Below the pieces are notes generated by a model. It saw nothing but the letters and a program-made list of their open reading frames with translations. It made no database searches and was not told the origin of the DNA. DNA of 64,000 bases from Lachnoanaerobaculum saburreum DSM 3986 (GTDB taxonomy: Bacteria > Bacillota > Clostridia > Lachnospirales > Lachnospiraceae). The stretch spans positions 2,764,224 through 2,828,223 of the forward strand of contig NZ_GL622296.1 of NCBI RefSeq assembly GCF_000185385.1, given 5' to 3'. Positions within the stretch are counted from its first letter, which is position 1. Each line of letters begins with the position of its first letter. The position numbers were made by a program, and so were the translations under genes. This document shows, one piece after another, positions 26,690-36,129 of the stretch.

Positions 26690-28120
26690 TCACTCTATTT
26701 CATTTTTACTTACATCAATCTTTAACTTACCGTCTGCTAAGAATCTGATCTCATTTGCATCAAGCGGTGTATAGATTCTTGATGTCAGAACCTCTTTTCC
26801 TTTATTTACAAAAATCTCGATACTGAATCTGTCTACAAGAACGCTCAAAGACAATTGTCCGTCACAAATATCAATATTTATCTTTCTCTCATCTATTGCA
26901 TCTTTACAAAGACCTGAAAATCTCCTTGAAAACTTCAAAGTTTTCTTTTTCATATTTATCTTTATAAATGAATTATATTCATCATTGGCCACCAAAAATA
27001 AAGTCAACTTATCGGCATCAATATTTTCAATATCAAAGTCAAATCTTGCTGCTCGTGAATTCAAATCATTATCAATATACTCTTTATTCCTGTTTAAAAT
27101 AAAGCTTGTATGATATTTATTTTTATAATGACTTTCAAGCTCTCCTGCCGGCATCTGATGAATATCATTACCCTCTAACCTAAGCTCTCTGGGAAAGGTC
27201 GTCTGTCCGCACCACTTTGCATCATCTAAAGTCAAATCATTGCTCCAGTCATGAAGCCATGCAACAGACAGAGTCCTACCGTCTGCATATAAACTTTGCG
27301 GTGCGTAAAAATCAAAGCCGAAGTCAAAAGTCTTTCCCCTGCCGTTCGGTATAAACTTATAACTGCTCTTATCATAAGTTCCGACAAAATATATTACCTG
27401 ATGCCCGTTAAAATACTTTCTCTTCCTTGCCTGCATCCCCATTACAGAAATAACCAATACATACTTATTGCCAAGCTTAAAGAAATCAGGGCATTCCCAC
27501 ATCTTGCCGTACTTTCCGTCATTTTCAAACAGTATTCCTACATACTTCCATTCAAGTAAATCCTTTGACTCAAATAAAAGTATACTTCCAAAACCTCTGT
27601 CATTTTTTGCACTTGCTATACAGTAGTATACATTATCTTCTTTCCATATCTTGGGATCTCTAAAGTCAACTCCGCCAAAACCTTTAGGTAATTTATCTAT
27701 ACCGATAACAGGTTTATCAGAAACGGCTTTGTAGTTTACTCCGTCCCCTATCTCTACAGTCTGTTCCTCTTTATCATTACTATGGACTGTATACACAAGT
27801 ATATGCTTATCATTATCTGTTATTGCCGTGCCTGAAAAGCACTGCCCCTTTATCTCATCATCAGGTGCCAATGCTACCGGCAATCTGTCCCAGTTCACAA
27901 AATCTCTTGTCTTTGCATGACCCCAATGCATAGGACCCCACTTTATATCATAAGGATTATATTGATAGAACAGATGATATTCACCGTTAAAATATGAAAA
28001 ACCGTTCGGGTCATTCATCCAACCTATATCCGGCGTAAAATGGTACACCGGTCTGTCACTATCCTTTATTTTTGATTTGTTCTTACTAAAGTATTCATCT
28101 GCCTTTTCTTTGTTATTCAT
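26690..28120 (-). CDS. GH32 sucrose/fructan hydrolase
   Basis: 476-aa glycoside hydrolase family 32 enzyme (invertase, sucrose-6-phosphate hydrolase or fructanase). The catalytic triad motifs are WMNDPNGF (nucleophile Asp, about residue 36), FRDPKIW (transition-state stabiliser) and WECPDFF (acid/base Glu). The C-terminal beta-sandwich includes SIEIFVNKGKEVLTSRIY. There is no signal peptide, so it acts on sugar brought in by the ABC importer upstream. Because ABC import does not phosphorylate, free sucrose or short fructans are likelier substrates than sucrose 6-phosphate. It follows the lacI-type gene by 1 bp. Confidence 0.93.
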   Translation of the reverse strand: MNNKEKADEYFSKNKSKIKDSDRPVYHFTPDIGWMNDPNGFSYFNGEYHLFYQYNPYDIKWGPMHWGHAKTRDFVNWDRLPVALAPDDEIKGQCFSGTAITDNDKHILVYTVHSNDKEEQTVEIGDGVNYKAVSDKPVIGIDKLPKGFGGVDFRDPKIWKEDNVYYCIASAKNDRGFGSILLFESKDLLEWKYVGILFENDGKYGKMWECPDFFKLGNKYVLVISVMGMQARKRKYFNGHQVIYFVGTYDKSSYKFIPNGRGKTFDFGFDFYAPQSLYADGRTLSVAWLHDWSNDLTLDDAKWCGQTTFPRELRLEGNDIHQMPAGELESHYKNKYHTSFILNRNKEYIDNDLNSRAARFDFDIENIDADKLTLFLVANDEYNSFIKINMKKKTLKFSRRFSGLCKDAIDERKINIDICDGQLSLSVLVDRFSIEIFVNKGKEVLTSRIYTPLDANEIRFLADGKLKIDVSKNEIE

Positions 28121-28121
28121 A

Positions 28122-29117
28122 TCAATCTTCTTTCTTATCTGTAGTCATTCCCTGTCTGAAATATATATCAAGTACTTTTGTATTTCTGTCCACTCTTTCT
28201 CCATTGATAATGGCATGCAAACTGTCCACCGCCACCTTTGCCAACTTATCAATGGGCTGAACTATAGCACTAAGACTTGGGTATGCCGTATTCAGCACAA
28301 AGGTTCCGTCATATGCCACTATTTTCAAATCCTGTGGAACTCTCTTGCCAAGACTCAGTGCTTTTTTCATATAAAGCAGTGCATGAGTATCGGTTGCAAA
28401 TACACCGTCTACATTCGGATACAGTCTAAAAGCATCATCTATATTTTCTTCAATATACTCATAGTCAAATCTATCCATAAGCGGCTTATACTCTCTACAT
28501 ATAATTCCGGTCTTTTTTATCTCCTTTGCAAAAGCTGTATGTCTCTTTATAAACGGATAATTCTTAGTAGTTGCATCTGTGAATTGCAGCACTTCTTTGC
28601 AACCGCTCTCTATCAATGCTTTGGCGGCCAGCTTTCCGCCTTCTTCATGGTTTACAGTCACCACCAAAATATCATCATTTAACTTAGGAGTATCAAAACC
28701 TACTATAGGTCCCTTTATCTTCTTGTAGCTGCTGTAATCAAGTGTATGAGTTCCGGTGATTATTCCGTCCACCATATTTCTTTCAAGCATTTCAAGGTAA
28801 GCTTCTTCATTTGTAGACTCTCCGGTAGTATTGCAAAGCATTGTCTTATAGCCATACTTTCTAAGTCTGCTTTCCACTTCACTACAAAGTGTGGCATAAT
28901 ACGGATTTCCGATTGCCGGAGTGATTACCGCCACAATATTTGTCCTGTTCCTAAAAAGATTTCTGGCAAGCTCATTCGGCTTATAATTCAACTCCGCTAT
29001 AACATCTTCTACTTTTTTTCTGGTCTTATCTGAGACATAGCCGCTGTCATTAATTACTCTGGAGACTGTTCCGACTCCTACACCTGCCCTCTTTGCAACC
29101 TCCTGTATACTTGACAT
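28122..29117 (-). CDS. LacI-family regulator of the sucrose operon
   Basis: 331-aa LacI/GalR repressor. The N-terminal HTH is IQEVAKRAGVGVGTVSRVIN (about residues 4-23) and the hinge helix is KPNELARNLF. The periplasmic-binding-like sugar domain follows (NIVAVITPAIGNPYY, VDGVFATDTHALLYMKKAL, LKIVAYDG). Lying between the permeases and GH32, it probably represses this operon in the absence of sucrose or its breakdown product. The palindrome at 32428-32443 is the likely operator, but binding is inferred from position. Confidence 0.92.
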   Translation of the reverse strand: MSSIQEVAKRAGVGVGTVSRVINDSGYVSDKTRKKVEDVIAELNYKPNELARNLFRNRTNIVAVITPAIGNPYYATLCSEVESRLRKYGYKTMLCNTTGESTNEEAYLEMLERNMVDGIITGTHTLDYSSYKKIKGPIVGFDTPKLNDDILVVTVNHEEGGKLAAKALIESGCKEVLQFTDATTKNYPFIKRHTAFAKEIKKTGIICREYKPLMDRFDYEYIEENIDDAFRLYPNVDGVFATDTHALLYMKKALSLGKRVPQDLKIVAYDGTFVLNTAYPSLSAIVQPIDKLAKVAVDSLHAIINGERVDRNTKVLDIYFRQGMTTDKKED

Positions 29118-29148
29118 AACTCCTCCATCTACATATTCTTAATAAAAT

Positions 29149-29994
29149 TTAACCCTTTATTCCTGTAGATGCAATACCCTCTACATAGAATTTTTGCATG
29201 AATATGTACATTATAATCATAGGAATGGATGCGAGTGTCAATACCGCCATAATAACACCGTAATGTATAGGGCTTACTCCGACAAATATCTGTACTGCAA
29301 GCTGTACGGTTCTTTTTTCCTCTCCTGTAGTAATAAGGAAAGGCCACATAAAGTCATTCCATCTGGATACAAAGTCAAGTATAAATACCGTTGCAAACAC
29401 TGTCTTTGATATCGGCATAACAATACTGAAATATGTCCTGACAGGTCCGCATCCGTCCACCTTTGCAGCTTCTATAAGTTCATCCGGTATACTGATAAAG
29501 TATGAATAAAACATATATATGGAAAAGCAATTCATCATAAAAGGAATTGTAAGACCCATCATTGTATTTACCCAACCTAATTGAGCCATCTCAATATACA
29601 TAGGAAGTATAATAGCTTCAACCGGCATTGACATAAGTGCTATTACAATTGTAAGGCTTATGCCTCTAAATCTATACTTTAACTTTGCAAGTGCATAACC
29701 GAACATGGAGCCAAGTACTAAATCACCTAAAAGTACTATTCCTATATAGAGTAAGGTATTTTTTAGTATTGTAAATACCTTTAATCTTTGGAACACCTCA
29801 ACATAGTTTTGTAAGGTAAAGTGAGCAGGTATAAATGTAGTAAGTGAGTTCAGATTTGAAAAAATCTCAAGCTCAGGCTTAAATGATGAAGCAAGCATCC
29901 ATAGAAGCGGAGATACAAATATAAGACCCACTATAATATTGCCAAGATAAAATATAACATTTCCAAGTACCTTATTTATCTTTTTATTATTCAT
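29149..29994 (-). CDS. sugar ABC transporter permease (MalG type)
   Basis: 281-aa inner-membrane permease with six predicted helices. The cytoplasmic EAA loop that contacts the ATPase is ELIEAAKVDGCGPVRTYFSIVMP (split: EAAKVDG then about 10 residues to P). It is the second permease of the sucrose/fructan importer. In-cluster partners are the MalF-type permease 8 bp upstream and the binding lipoprotein. No ATPase gene is present. Confidence 0.92.
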   Translation of the reverse strand: MNNKKINKVLGNVIFYLGNIIVGLIFVSPLLWMLASSFKPELEIFSNLNSLTTFIPAHFTLQNYVEVFQRLKVFTILKNTLLYIGIVLLGDLVLGSMFGYALAKLKYRFRGISLTIVIALMSMPVEAIILPMYIEMAQLGWVNTMMGLTIPFMMNCFSIYMFYSYFISIPDELIEAAKVDGCGPVRTYFSIVMPISKTVFATVFILDFVSRWNDFMWPFLITTGEEKRTVQLAVQIFVGVSPIHYGVIMAVLTLASIPMIIMYIFMQKFYVEGIASTGIKG

Positions 29995-30002
29995 ATTCCC
30001 TC

Positions 30003-30902
30003 CTAATTTGTCCTGCTTATTCTTTTAACTACAATTGACAATGTAACAACTATAATAAAGAAAACTGTAGCTATACTACAGGCATATCCGAAATTACCCT
30101 TTTGAAAACCTTGCTCATAAATATAGAAAACAAGTGTTTTTGTGGCATTTCTGGGTCCACCCTTAGTCATAATATATGGCTGTGTAAACAGCTTCATAGC
30201 CTGTATAAGTGTAATCATAAGTACATATTTTATGGTGTTTACAAGTCCCGGCAAAGTAACATAAATTAGCTTGGCAAACCAATCTGCACCGTCTACGCTT
30301 GCAGCCTCATACTGCTCACCCGGTATTGCATTTAAACCTGCAATAAAAATCATCATCTGATATCCTGCGCCCTGCCATGCCGACATAAATATAATGGAAT
30401 TCATAGCAGTCTTGGGATTATTCAAAAAGTCAATCGGTTGCAATCCTATACTCTTTAAAAATGCATTAATAAGTCCGGTGTTTGCATTTGAGTTATAAAG
30501 TATTGTCCAAAGTACTGCAATGATTACCATTGATGTTATCTGCGGGCTGTAATAAAGTGTTCTGAATACCGCAACACCCTTTTTCTTACTTGATACCATA
30601 AGTGCGAGAATTAATGCCAATATACACTGCACCGGCACTACAATAACCGTAAAATATATTGTATTTTTCAGTGCTACATAGAAGTTTGCATCTTTAAAAA
30701 GTTTTACATAGTTATTAAAGGCATTAAATTTTATATTGTCAGGACGCACTACCTGATATGTAAAGAATGAATAGTAAACAGTATATATAATCGGAATTAT
30801 CAAAAAAGCAATCAAGAGAATAAGTGCAGGTGATGACATTATAAAGCCTGCAATATTATCACCATATTCTCTTTTACCCTTTTTACTTAGCTTTGCCTCC
30901 AT
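30003..30902 (-). CDS. sugar ABC transporter permease (MalF type)
   Basis: 299-aa permease of the CUT1 family with six helices. The N-terminal LIAFLIIPIIYTVYYSF and the EAA loop QYEAASVDGADWFAKLIYVTLP fit MalF/UgpA-like proteins (loop core EAASVDGADWF). With the downstream MalG-type partner it forms the channel for the sucrose/fructan importer. It is separated from the upstream binding-protein gene by a strong hairpin (30921-30945), which fits lower expression of permeases than of binding protein. Confidence 0.92.
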   Translation of the reverse strand: MEAKLSKKGKREYGDNIAGFIMSSPALILLIAFLIIPIIYTVYYSFFTYQVVRPDNIKFNAFNNYVKLFKDANFYVALKNTIYFTVIVVPVQCILALILALMVSSKKKGVAVFRTLYYSPQITSMVIIAVLWTILYNSNANTGLINAFLKSIGLQPIDFLNNPKTAMNSIIFMSAWQGAGYQMMIFIAGLNAIPGEQYEAASVDGADWFAKLIYVTLPGLVNTIKYVLMITLIQAMKLFTQPYIMTKGGPRNATKTLVFYIYEQGFQKGNFGYACSIATVFFIIVVTLSIVVKRISRTN

Positions 30903-30920
30903 ATTACTTCCTTTCTACAA

Positions 30921-30945
30921 AAGGCTTGGCATCCCGCCAAGCCTT
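30921..30945 (-). promoter_or_regulatory. intercistronic hairpin between binding protein and permeases
   Basis: AAGGCTTGGC at 30921-30930 and GCCAAGCCTT at 30936-30945 form a perfect 10-bp stem with a 5-nt loop. It lies 22 bp after the binding-protein stop. With only TTGTAG after the stem it is a partial terminator or a 3'-end RNA stabiliser, so the first gene should be expressed above the permeases. Confidence 0.75.
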
Positions 30946-30967
30946 CTAAAACTACAATATTATACAA

Positions 30968-32296
30968 TTATTTCTTATAGTACATTTCATAGTTCTCATC
31001 AAAGTTCTTTGCTACATTGTCAAGCTCATCTTTTGCATTTGAGCCTGAGAAGATATTTAACATTGCTGTTGAAAAATCTGTTGAAAGCACTGAATATGAC
31101 GGTGTTCTCGGTCTTGATACACCTGTATTTTGTAACTGCCACTTCATAAGAGCTCTTGCACCGCTGTCCCAGCCTTCCATCTTATCATAAGATGATGTTC
31201 TTGATGCAGGTTTTGCAACTGCACTTGCATAAGATGCAATATTATCGCTGTTCATTGCCCACTGAAGGAACTTACCCGCCGCATCAGGATTCTTTGAATC
31301 CTTTGTAATAGCGGCAGCCCAGTCTCCTGTAGGAGATGCAGCCTTGCCGTCATCTGCTACAGGGAAGTATGAAACACCCCAGTTAAGATTTGACTTCTCA
31401 AGATCTGCTATATTCCATGAACCGCCAAGCAGTGTTGCCGCTTTACCGTTTAAAAATTCATCCTTTACAGGGTCAAGGTTTGCATAGCCGTTCTTGATAA
31501 ACTCATTGAGATACTCCGCTGTCTTAACACTTGCATCTGAATTTATATATCCGTCAGCCTTAGAACCGTCATCACTTACAAACTGTGCTCCGCCTTCTGT
31601 AAAGAACTGACCAAGTGCATAGATAATACCCTCGCCCTTATCCATAATGATATTGGTTCCGACATAGTCGGCTGTTGTAAGCTTTTTTGCATTGTCAAGG
31701 AACTGACTCCATGTCCATGCCTGCTTTATATCTGTATCTGAAGGATATGGTATACCTGCCTTGTCAAGGTAATCCTTGTTGTAGAAAAGTGCTACCGACG
31801 ACTCTGTAGGCGCTATTGCATAAAGCTTGCCGTCATATGTATCGGCCTGTACCGTACTTGGCATAAAATCCTTCAGATCATCTGCCGGAAAATAACTGTC
31901 AAGCGGTACTGTAATACCGTTTGCCGCATAGTATGAAACCATAGGTCCGTCTACATACAATATATCAGGAAGATTTCCTGATGTGGTAGCTGTAGTAATC
32001 TTATTCTCATAAGCATAAGCATCAGCTCTGTCAATAGCCTCTCTCTTAACCTGAATATCCGGATTTTCTTTATTCCACTGATCAATCTTCTCTGTCCACC
32101 ATGCTTCAATAGCTGCCGTATCTGTAGGGCTCCATATGGTCACATTGGCAACACCTTCTGCACTCTTTGATTCAGAAGCTTGAGTACTTCCTTCACTGCC
32201 TGTATCCGCCTGCTTCGTTGCACCGGCATTATTTCCACATGCCGCCAACATACTTCCAAGTGCCAAAACACCTAAAGTTTTAAAAACTCTCTTCAT
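30968..32296 (-). CDS. sugar ABC transporter substrate-binding lipoprotein
   Basis: About 442-aa extracellular binding protein. ATG at 32296 (MKRVFKTLG) is chosen over the longer frame because GAGGAGGTAG precedes it. The lipobox is GSMLAAC, followed by a Gly/Ser/Thr-rich spacer. The mature fold shows CUT1 features: VTIWSPTD, AIAPTESSVALFYNKDYLDKAG, and FLNGKAATLLGGSW. It is the first gene of the sucrose/fructan import and GH32 operon and should set substrate choice. The identity of the sugar is inferred from GH32. Confidence 0.93.
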   Translation of the reverse strand: MKRVFKTLGVLALGSMLAACGNNAGATKQADTGSEGSTQASESKSAEGVANVTIWSPTDTAAIEAWWTEKIDQWNKENPDIQVKREAIDRADAYAYENKITTATTSGNLPDILYVDGPMVSYYAANGITVPLDSYFPADDLKDFMPSTVQADTYDGKLYAIAPTESSVALFYNKDYLDKAGIPYPSDTDIKQAWTWSQFLDNAKKLTTADYVGTNIIMDKGEGIIYALGQFFTEGGAQFVSDDGSKADGYINSDASVKTAEYLNEFIKNGYANLDPVKDEFLNGKAATLLGGSWNIADLEKSNLNWGVSYFPVADDGKAASPTGDWAAAITKDSKNPDAAGKFLQWAMNSDNIASYASAVAKPASRTSSYDKMEGWDSGARALMKWQLQNTGVSRPRTPSYSVLSTDFSTAMLNIFSGSNAKDELDNVAKNFDENYEMYYKK

Positions 32297-32411
32297 CAAT
32301 ACTACCTCCTCAGTATTTATTGCTGCTAAATTAACACAACATTGTTCTCTCACAAACCCATTGCATAACTGCCAATTTGTTCAATTTTTATTTTGAAATA
32401 TTGGCAAAATT

Positions 32412-32443
32412 ATTATACTGCCTCTTTATGGAACGCGTTCCAT
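32412..32443 (-). promoter_or_regulatory. sucrose operon promoter with LacI-type operator
   Basis: A perfect 16-bp palindrome ATGGAACGCGTTCCAT at 32428-32443 with central CG is typical of LacI-family operators. A minus-strand -10 TATAAT at 32412-32417 puts the -35 region inside the palindrome, so a bound repressor would block polymerase. About 115 nt of leader run to the ATG at 32296. The rest of the gap to 32620 is A/T-rich with nothing else recognisable. Confidence 0.78.
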
Positions 32444-32619
32444 ATCTTATAATTGTATTTTATCATATACAACTAAAATGTCAATATATTATTTAAAATA
32501 TCTTTTTGTTATTTTTTTATCATTTTCTACTAAAATATAAAATCATCTTTTTTACCTCTTTACTGTATTATAAATATATAAAAATCTTTCCTACTAAATA
32601 CAACCTGAAATTTCCCAAA

Positions 32620-32654
32620 TTTAAAAATCCATATCACTTTTAAATGATATGGAT
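32620..32654 (-). terminator. intrinsic terminator of the LUD gene
   Basis: Minus strand: ATCCATATCA at 32654-32645 pairs with TGATATGGAT at 32636-32627, a perfect 10-bp stem, followed by TTTTTAAATTT. It lies 34 bp after the LUD-domain gene stop. Confidence 0.82.
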
Positions 32655-32687
32655 CTCAATATCTAAATCGTATTCATTCTTATAAAT

Positions 32688-33314
32688 CTAAAATCCCAGA
32701 AAATCATTTACCAAGATTACATGTATTCTGTCCTTGTGGCGTGAATATCTGGTAATTAAAAACTGGCAACAAATGGTATCAGGAGATTTACAATCCGAGC
32801 ATTTCCCCGTTATCTTACAAGGAGTGTTTATATCAAATCTTTGTGTATTTGCAACCGCCGCCACATTTCTGGCACGTTTCATCGCACTGTCCATATCTGA
32901 GCATATCTTATTTATACCTACTATAAAAACCACTTTTTTAGGTCCCTGTGCAATACATGAAACACGGTTTGCATTTCCGTCAATATTTACAAGTACCCCG
33001 TCATCAGTCATGGCATTCGCACTTGAAAGAAATATATCGGCATCATAAGCTGCAAGCAATGCCTCTCTAGGTTCCATCTTTGCCCTGTCCATATAATTGT
33101 ATTTTCCCTGTTCAAGTGCCGAAATCAAGCCTATTTCATTTGCACTCATACAGCCTCCCATAGCGATACTGCTGTTTTCAGGGATAAGTTCAAGCGCAAT
33201 CTTTAATGCATCTTCCTTATCCTTTGCATAATACCCCGTCATATTTCTGGACTTTAAACCTTTAATTACGGTAGCCGCCAACAATTTATTTCTTTTTTTT
33301 AAGTTCTCGTTCAT
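32688..33314 (-). CDS. LUD-domain protein (lactate-utilisation type)
   Basis: 208-aa single-domain LUD (LutC/YkgG, DUF162) protein. Typical segments are SIAMGGCMSANEIGL (about residues 50-64), FLSSANAMTDDGVLVNIDGNANRV and KVVFIVGINKI. The C-terminal part has a Cys cluster (PCKITGKCSDCKSPDTICC) that may bind metal or an Fe-S cluster. LutC acts in lactate oxidation with LutA and LutB, but neither is nearby; stand-alone clostridial forms have no proven role. The gene is a single-gene unit with its own terminator. Confidence 0.85.
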   Translation of the reverse strand: MNENLKKRNKLLAATVIKGLKSRNMTGYYAKDKEDALKIALELIPENSSIAMGGCMSANEIGLISALEQGKYNYMDRAKMEPREALLAAYDADIFLSSANAMTDDGVLVNIDGNANRVSCIAQGPKKVVFIVGINKICSDMDSAMKRARNVAAVANTQRFDINTPCKITGKCSDCKSPDTICCQFLITRYSRHKDRIHVILVNDFLGF

Positions 33315-33342
33315 ATTGTTCTCCTCTACATCAGCACTGCTT

Positions 33343-33368
33343 GGTCAATTATTATTTGAGCATTGACC
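33343..33368. promoter_or_regulatory. inverted repeat upstream of the LUD gene
   Basis: GGTCAAT at 33343-33349 and ATTGACC at 33362-33368 form a perfect 7-bp inverted repeat spaced by 12. On the minus strand it lies downstream of a TATAAT element (33383-33388 region) and 29 bp before the LUD ATG, which suits an operator or a leader hairpin. Confidence 0.4.
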
Positions 33369-33479
33369 TAAGATATCATTTAAATTATACATCCTTTTTT
33401 ACAAATCATAAACCTTTATACCTGTATTCAGAGCAAATATCTACCTGTTTAAAACATAAATTTTAAGTAAAATATCTCC

Positions 33480-35123
33480 TTAACAGCCTCTGCTTATTTT
33501 AAAGCTTTCCGCTCTTTCAAGTGATTTATCTATATTCTCACAAAAGTTTTCCCTGCCGACTTTTTCAATAAAACCTGCCTTTTCCATAACCTTCATAGGC
33601 TGTTCATTCACATGTGAGAATATCAGGTTTATACCTCTTTTTTCACAGAGCTTAAGTAATTCTTCCAAAGCTTCCAGTCCTGAAATATCCATTGCCGGAA
33701 CATTTCTCATACGCAATACCAGTACATTCTTACCTTCTTCATGAGGTATATTCATCAAATCCTTTGCAGCTCCAAAGAACAATGCTCCAAAAATTTCATA
33801 TACCAATGTATTCTTCGGTACAAGCTTTAAATCATTATCTTCACCGGATTTATCTACCCATTGGCGCACATTTGCAATATCAGACATACGCTTTAAAAAT
33901 AAAAATGCCGCAAGTATCATACCGAATTTTATTGCCATTACAAGGTCAAATAATACAGTTAAAAATAATGTTATCAAAAGAACTGCTATATCGCTTTTAG
34001 GTGCGGTCTTTATTATATTAACTACACTTCTCCAACCGCTCATATTATAACCTACCATAATAAGAATAGCTGCCAGACAGCTCATGGGAATAAGTGATGC
34101 ATATGGCATAAGAAAAACCAATATCAAGACCAAAGTAACGGCATGAATCATACCTGCCACCGGCGTGCGTCCACCGTTTTTTACATTGGCGGCGGTTCTT
34201 GCAATAGCACCTGTTGCAGGAATTCCTCCAAATAATGCGGACATTATATTTCCTATTCCCTGACCGATAAGCTCTGCATTTGGGCTATGATGACCGCCAA
34301 TCATACTGTCTGAAACCACACAGGATAAAAGTGATTCTATAGCTGCCAATATAGCTATAGTAAATGCCGGAGAAATCATTTGAGAAATCAAAGAAGGGGA
34401 TATCTCCGGTACTGTAAATGTTGGAAGCCCCGATTTTATTGTGTATAAATCTCCTATTGTTTTTACCGGAAGTTTTGCAAAACCTACTATGACTGTAGTA
34501 ACAATAATTGCCACCAATGAACCGGGTATTTTTTTAGATACCCTCGGCCAAAATATCTGAATCAGCAGAGCAAGCATACCAATCATCAATGTTTCTAAAG
34601 ATAATGTATGAAAGTTTTCACCCAATACAATCATTTTTTCTATAAACTCAGCCGGAACCGCTCCCATCTCCAATCCAAAGAAATCTTTTATTTGTCCTGC
34701 CACTATACTTACCGCAATACCGAATGTAAAACCGACAGTTATTGTTTTCGGTATAAACTTTATAAAATCACCAAGTCGCAAAACTCCCATAATAATGAGC
34801 ATAATACCTGCCATAATTGTTGCAACTGTAAGTCCCGCCATACCGAACTGTGCCACTATTCCATAGATTATTACAACAAATGCCGCCGTCGGACCTCCGA
34901 TTTGAACCCTGCTTCCGCCGAGAAATGAGATGAAAAATCCTGCAACCACTGCGGTATAAAGCCCCTGTTCAGGATTTACTCCGGATGCAATAGCAAGCGC
35001 TATGGATAAAGGCATAGCAATAATTGCTACTATGATTCCTGAAATCAAATCTTTCACAAACTGCTCACTGTTATAATCCTTTAATGCTGTAAAAATTTTC
35101 GGCTTAATATAATTAAAATTCAC
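33480..35123 (-). CDS. SulP-family anion transporter with STAS domain
   Basis: About 547-aa transporter. GTG at 35123 is chosen because GGGAGG lies just upstream; ATG codons further up overlap that site. The membrane domain (about 20-410) has the SulP features SGIIVAIIAMPLSIALAIASG and GGSRVQIGGPTAAFVVI near the N-terminus, then PATGAIARTAANVKNGGRTP. The C-terminal STAS domain (about 430-545) is like anti-sigma-factor antagonists: MDISGLEALEELL. It probably moves sulfate, bicarbonate or another anion. It is a single gene; no sulfate-assimilation genes are near. Confidence 0.92.
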   Translation of the reverse strand: MNFNYIKPKIFTALKDYNSEQFVKDLISGIIVAIIAMPLSIALAIASGVNPEQGLYTAVVAGFFISFLGGSRVQIGGPTAAFVVIIYGIVAQFGMAGLTVATIMAGIMLIIMGVLRLGDFIKFIPKTITVGFTFGIAVSIVAGQIKDFFGLEMGAVPAEFIEKMIVLGENFHTLSLETLMIGMLALLIQIFWPRVSKKIPGSLVAIIVTTVIVGFAKLPVKTIGDLYTIKSGLPTFTVPEISPSLISQMISPAFTIAILAAIESLLSCVVSDSMIGGHHSPNAELIGQGIGNIMSALFGGIPATGAIARTAANVKNGGRTPVAGMIHAVTLVLILVFLMPYASLIPMSCLAAILIMVGYNMSGWRSVVNIIKTAPKSDIAVLLITLFLTVLFDLVMAIKFGMILAAFLFLKRMSDIANVRQWVDKSGEDNDLKLVPKNTLVYEIFGALFFGAAKDLMNIPHEEGKNVLVLRMRNVPAMDISGLEALEELLKLCEKRGINLIFSHVNEQPMKVMEKAGFIEKVGRENFCENIDKSLERAESFKISRGC

Positions 35124-35244
35124 ATTTCCTCCCATATATTCTTTTGAAATTTTGCATACATGCACTGAATATACCGGAAATTATAATAGCACAGTGAAAT
35201 TAAAAACTCCATCTTTAAGCCTATGATGCGGATATATTTTTATA

Positions 35245-35994
35245 TTAAAGTATATTTCCAAGTATTGCTATTATCCAAAGATGCACCGGATAAAATATAT
35301 AAAAGAACCATTTTCCTCCCTTTCTTCCTTCCTCATTATTATAAAGAAATATAAAAGGAATCACCATAAAGGTCATCCAGTCCGAATTTACACAGAACAT
35401 ATCAATTCCCTGTGAACACAATTCCAAACCTCCATAAAAGAAAAACATTAATACGCTGTATAATCCGATAAAAACAGCCTGCTTTAACTTGCTGCCATGG
35501 AAAAAATATGCAACTATAATAAAAGGAATAAGTTGCATTCCACCTTCAAGTGTCATTCCCTTTCCGATAGGAAGAGGCACAATACTTATAGCAAGAGAAA
35601 TAACAGTTATAAAAACTGCCAAAATATTAAATAATATTTTTTTCTTTTGGCTGTCTTCTTTTGCCATATCAAAGAACCATATAATTGTAAATCCTAATGC
35701 CAAGGTCAAAAATATATTGTCATTAATTCCCCCTTCCTTCCAAATCAAATATGATAACTCGTTTCCAATCTGCATAAATACTGCAAATATCCAAAGTCTC
35801 ATACAATATTTCTTTTTTGACCCGGTATGAAAAAAGCCGTCCACCATCAGCCATGCAAATAAAGGTGCTACAAATCTTGTAATCAGATGTGCTACACTGC
35901 CAATCACTGCCGAAAATCTAAAGTATGCATTATCAAGTACCATAAATACCAATGCTATATCTTTTAACTGTTTTCTGTTAAGTCCAATTTTCAT
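35245..35994 (-). CDS. TraX family membrane protein
   Basis: 249-aa multi-pass membrane protein of the TraX/acyltransferase-like family. The N-terminal LNRKQLKDIALVFMVLDN and the HLITRFVAPLFAWLMVDGFFHT segment are typical, then alternating helices to the C-terminal FFYIFYPVHLWIIAI. Plasmid TraX acetylates F-pilin, but chromosomal Firmicute copies, like this one, have no conjugation genes beside them and probably modify another acceptor. Function is open. Confidence 0.88.
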   Translation of the reverse strand: MKIGLNRKQLKDIALVFMVLDNAYFRFSAVIGSVAHLITRFVAPLFAWLMVDGFFHTGSKKKYCMRLWIFAVFMQIGNELSYLIWKEGGINDNIFLTLALGFTIIWFFDMAKEDSQKKKILFNILAVFITVISLAISIVPLPIGKGMTLEGGMQLIPFIIVAYFFHGSKLKQAVFIGLYSVLMFFFYGGLELCSQGIDMFCVNSDWMTFMVIPFIFLYNNEEGRKGGKWFFYIFYPVHLWIIAILGNIL

Positions 35995-36107
35995 ATTGTT
36001 TATCTTCCTTTCCTACTGACAAAAAATTCAGTTTGTCTAAATCTTTTTATTTGTATACGCCAATAATACAGGAAAGTTAGATTTTGAAAAATCTATAAAC
36101 ATAACAA

Positions 36108-36129
36108 AAAGTGACATTTCTGTCACTTT
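36108..36129 (-). terminator. intrinsic terminator of the EFR1 gene
   Basis: Minus strand: AAAGTGACA, loop GAAA, TGTCACTTT, then TTGTTATG. A perfect 9-bp stem with a GNRA loop about 120 bp past the EFR1 stop. Confidence 0.8.

Noticed and set aside
32428-32443. Catabolite-repression (cre) site
   Set aside because: The palindrome has a GC-rich centre but the fixed CG of the cre pattern is shifted; a local LacI operator fits better.
35245-35994. TraX as evidence of a conjugative element
   Set aside because: No relaxase, type IV secretion, integrase or attachment repeat is visible; chromosomal TraX-like genes are common in Firmicutes.
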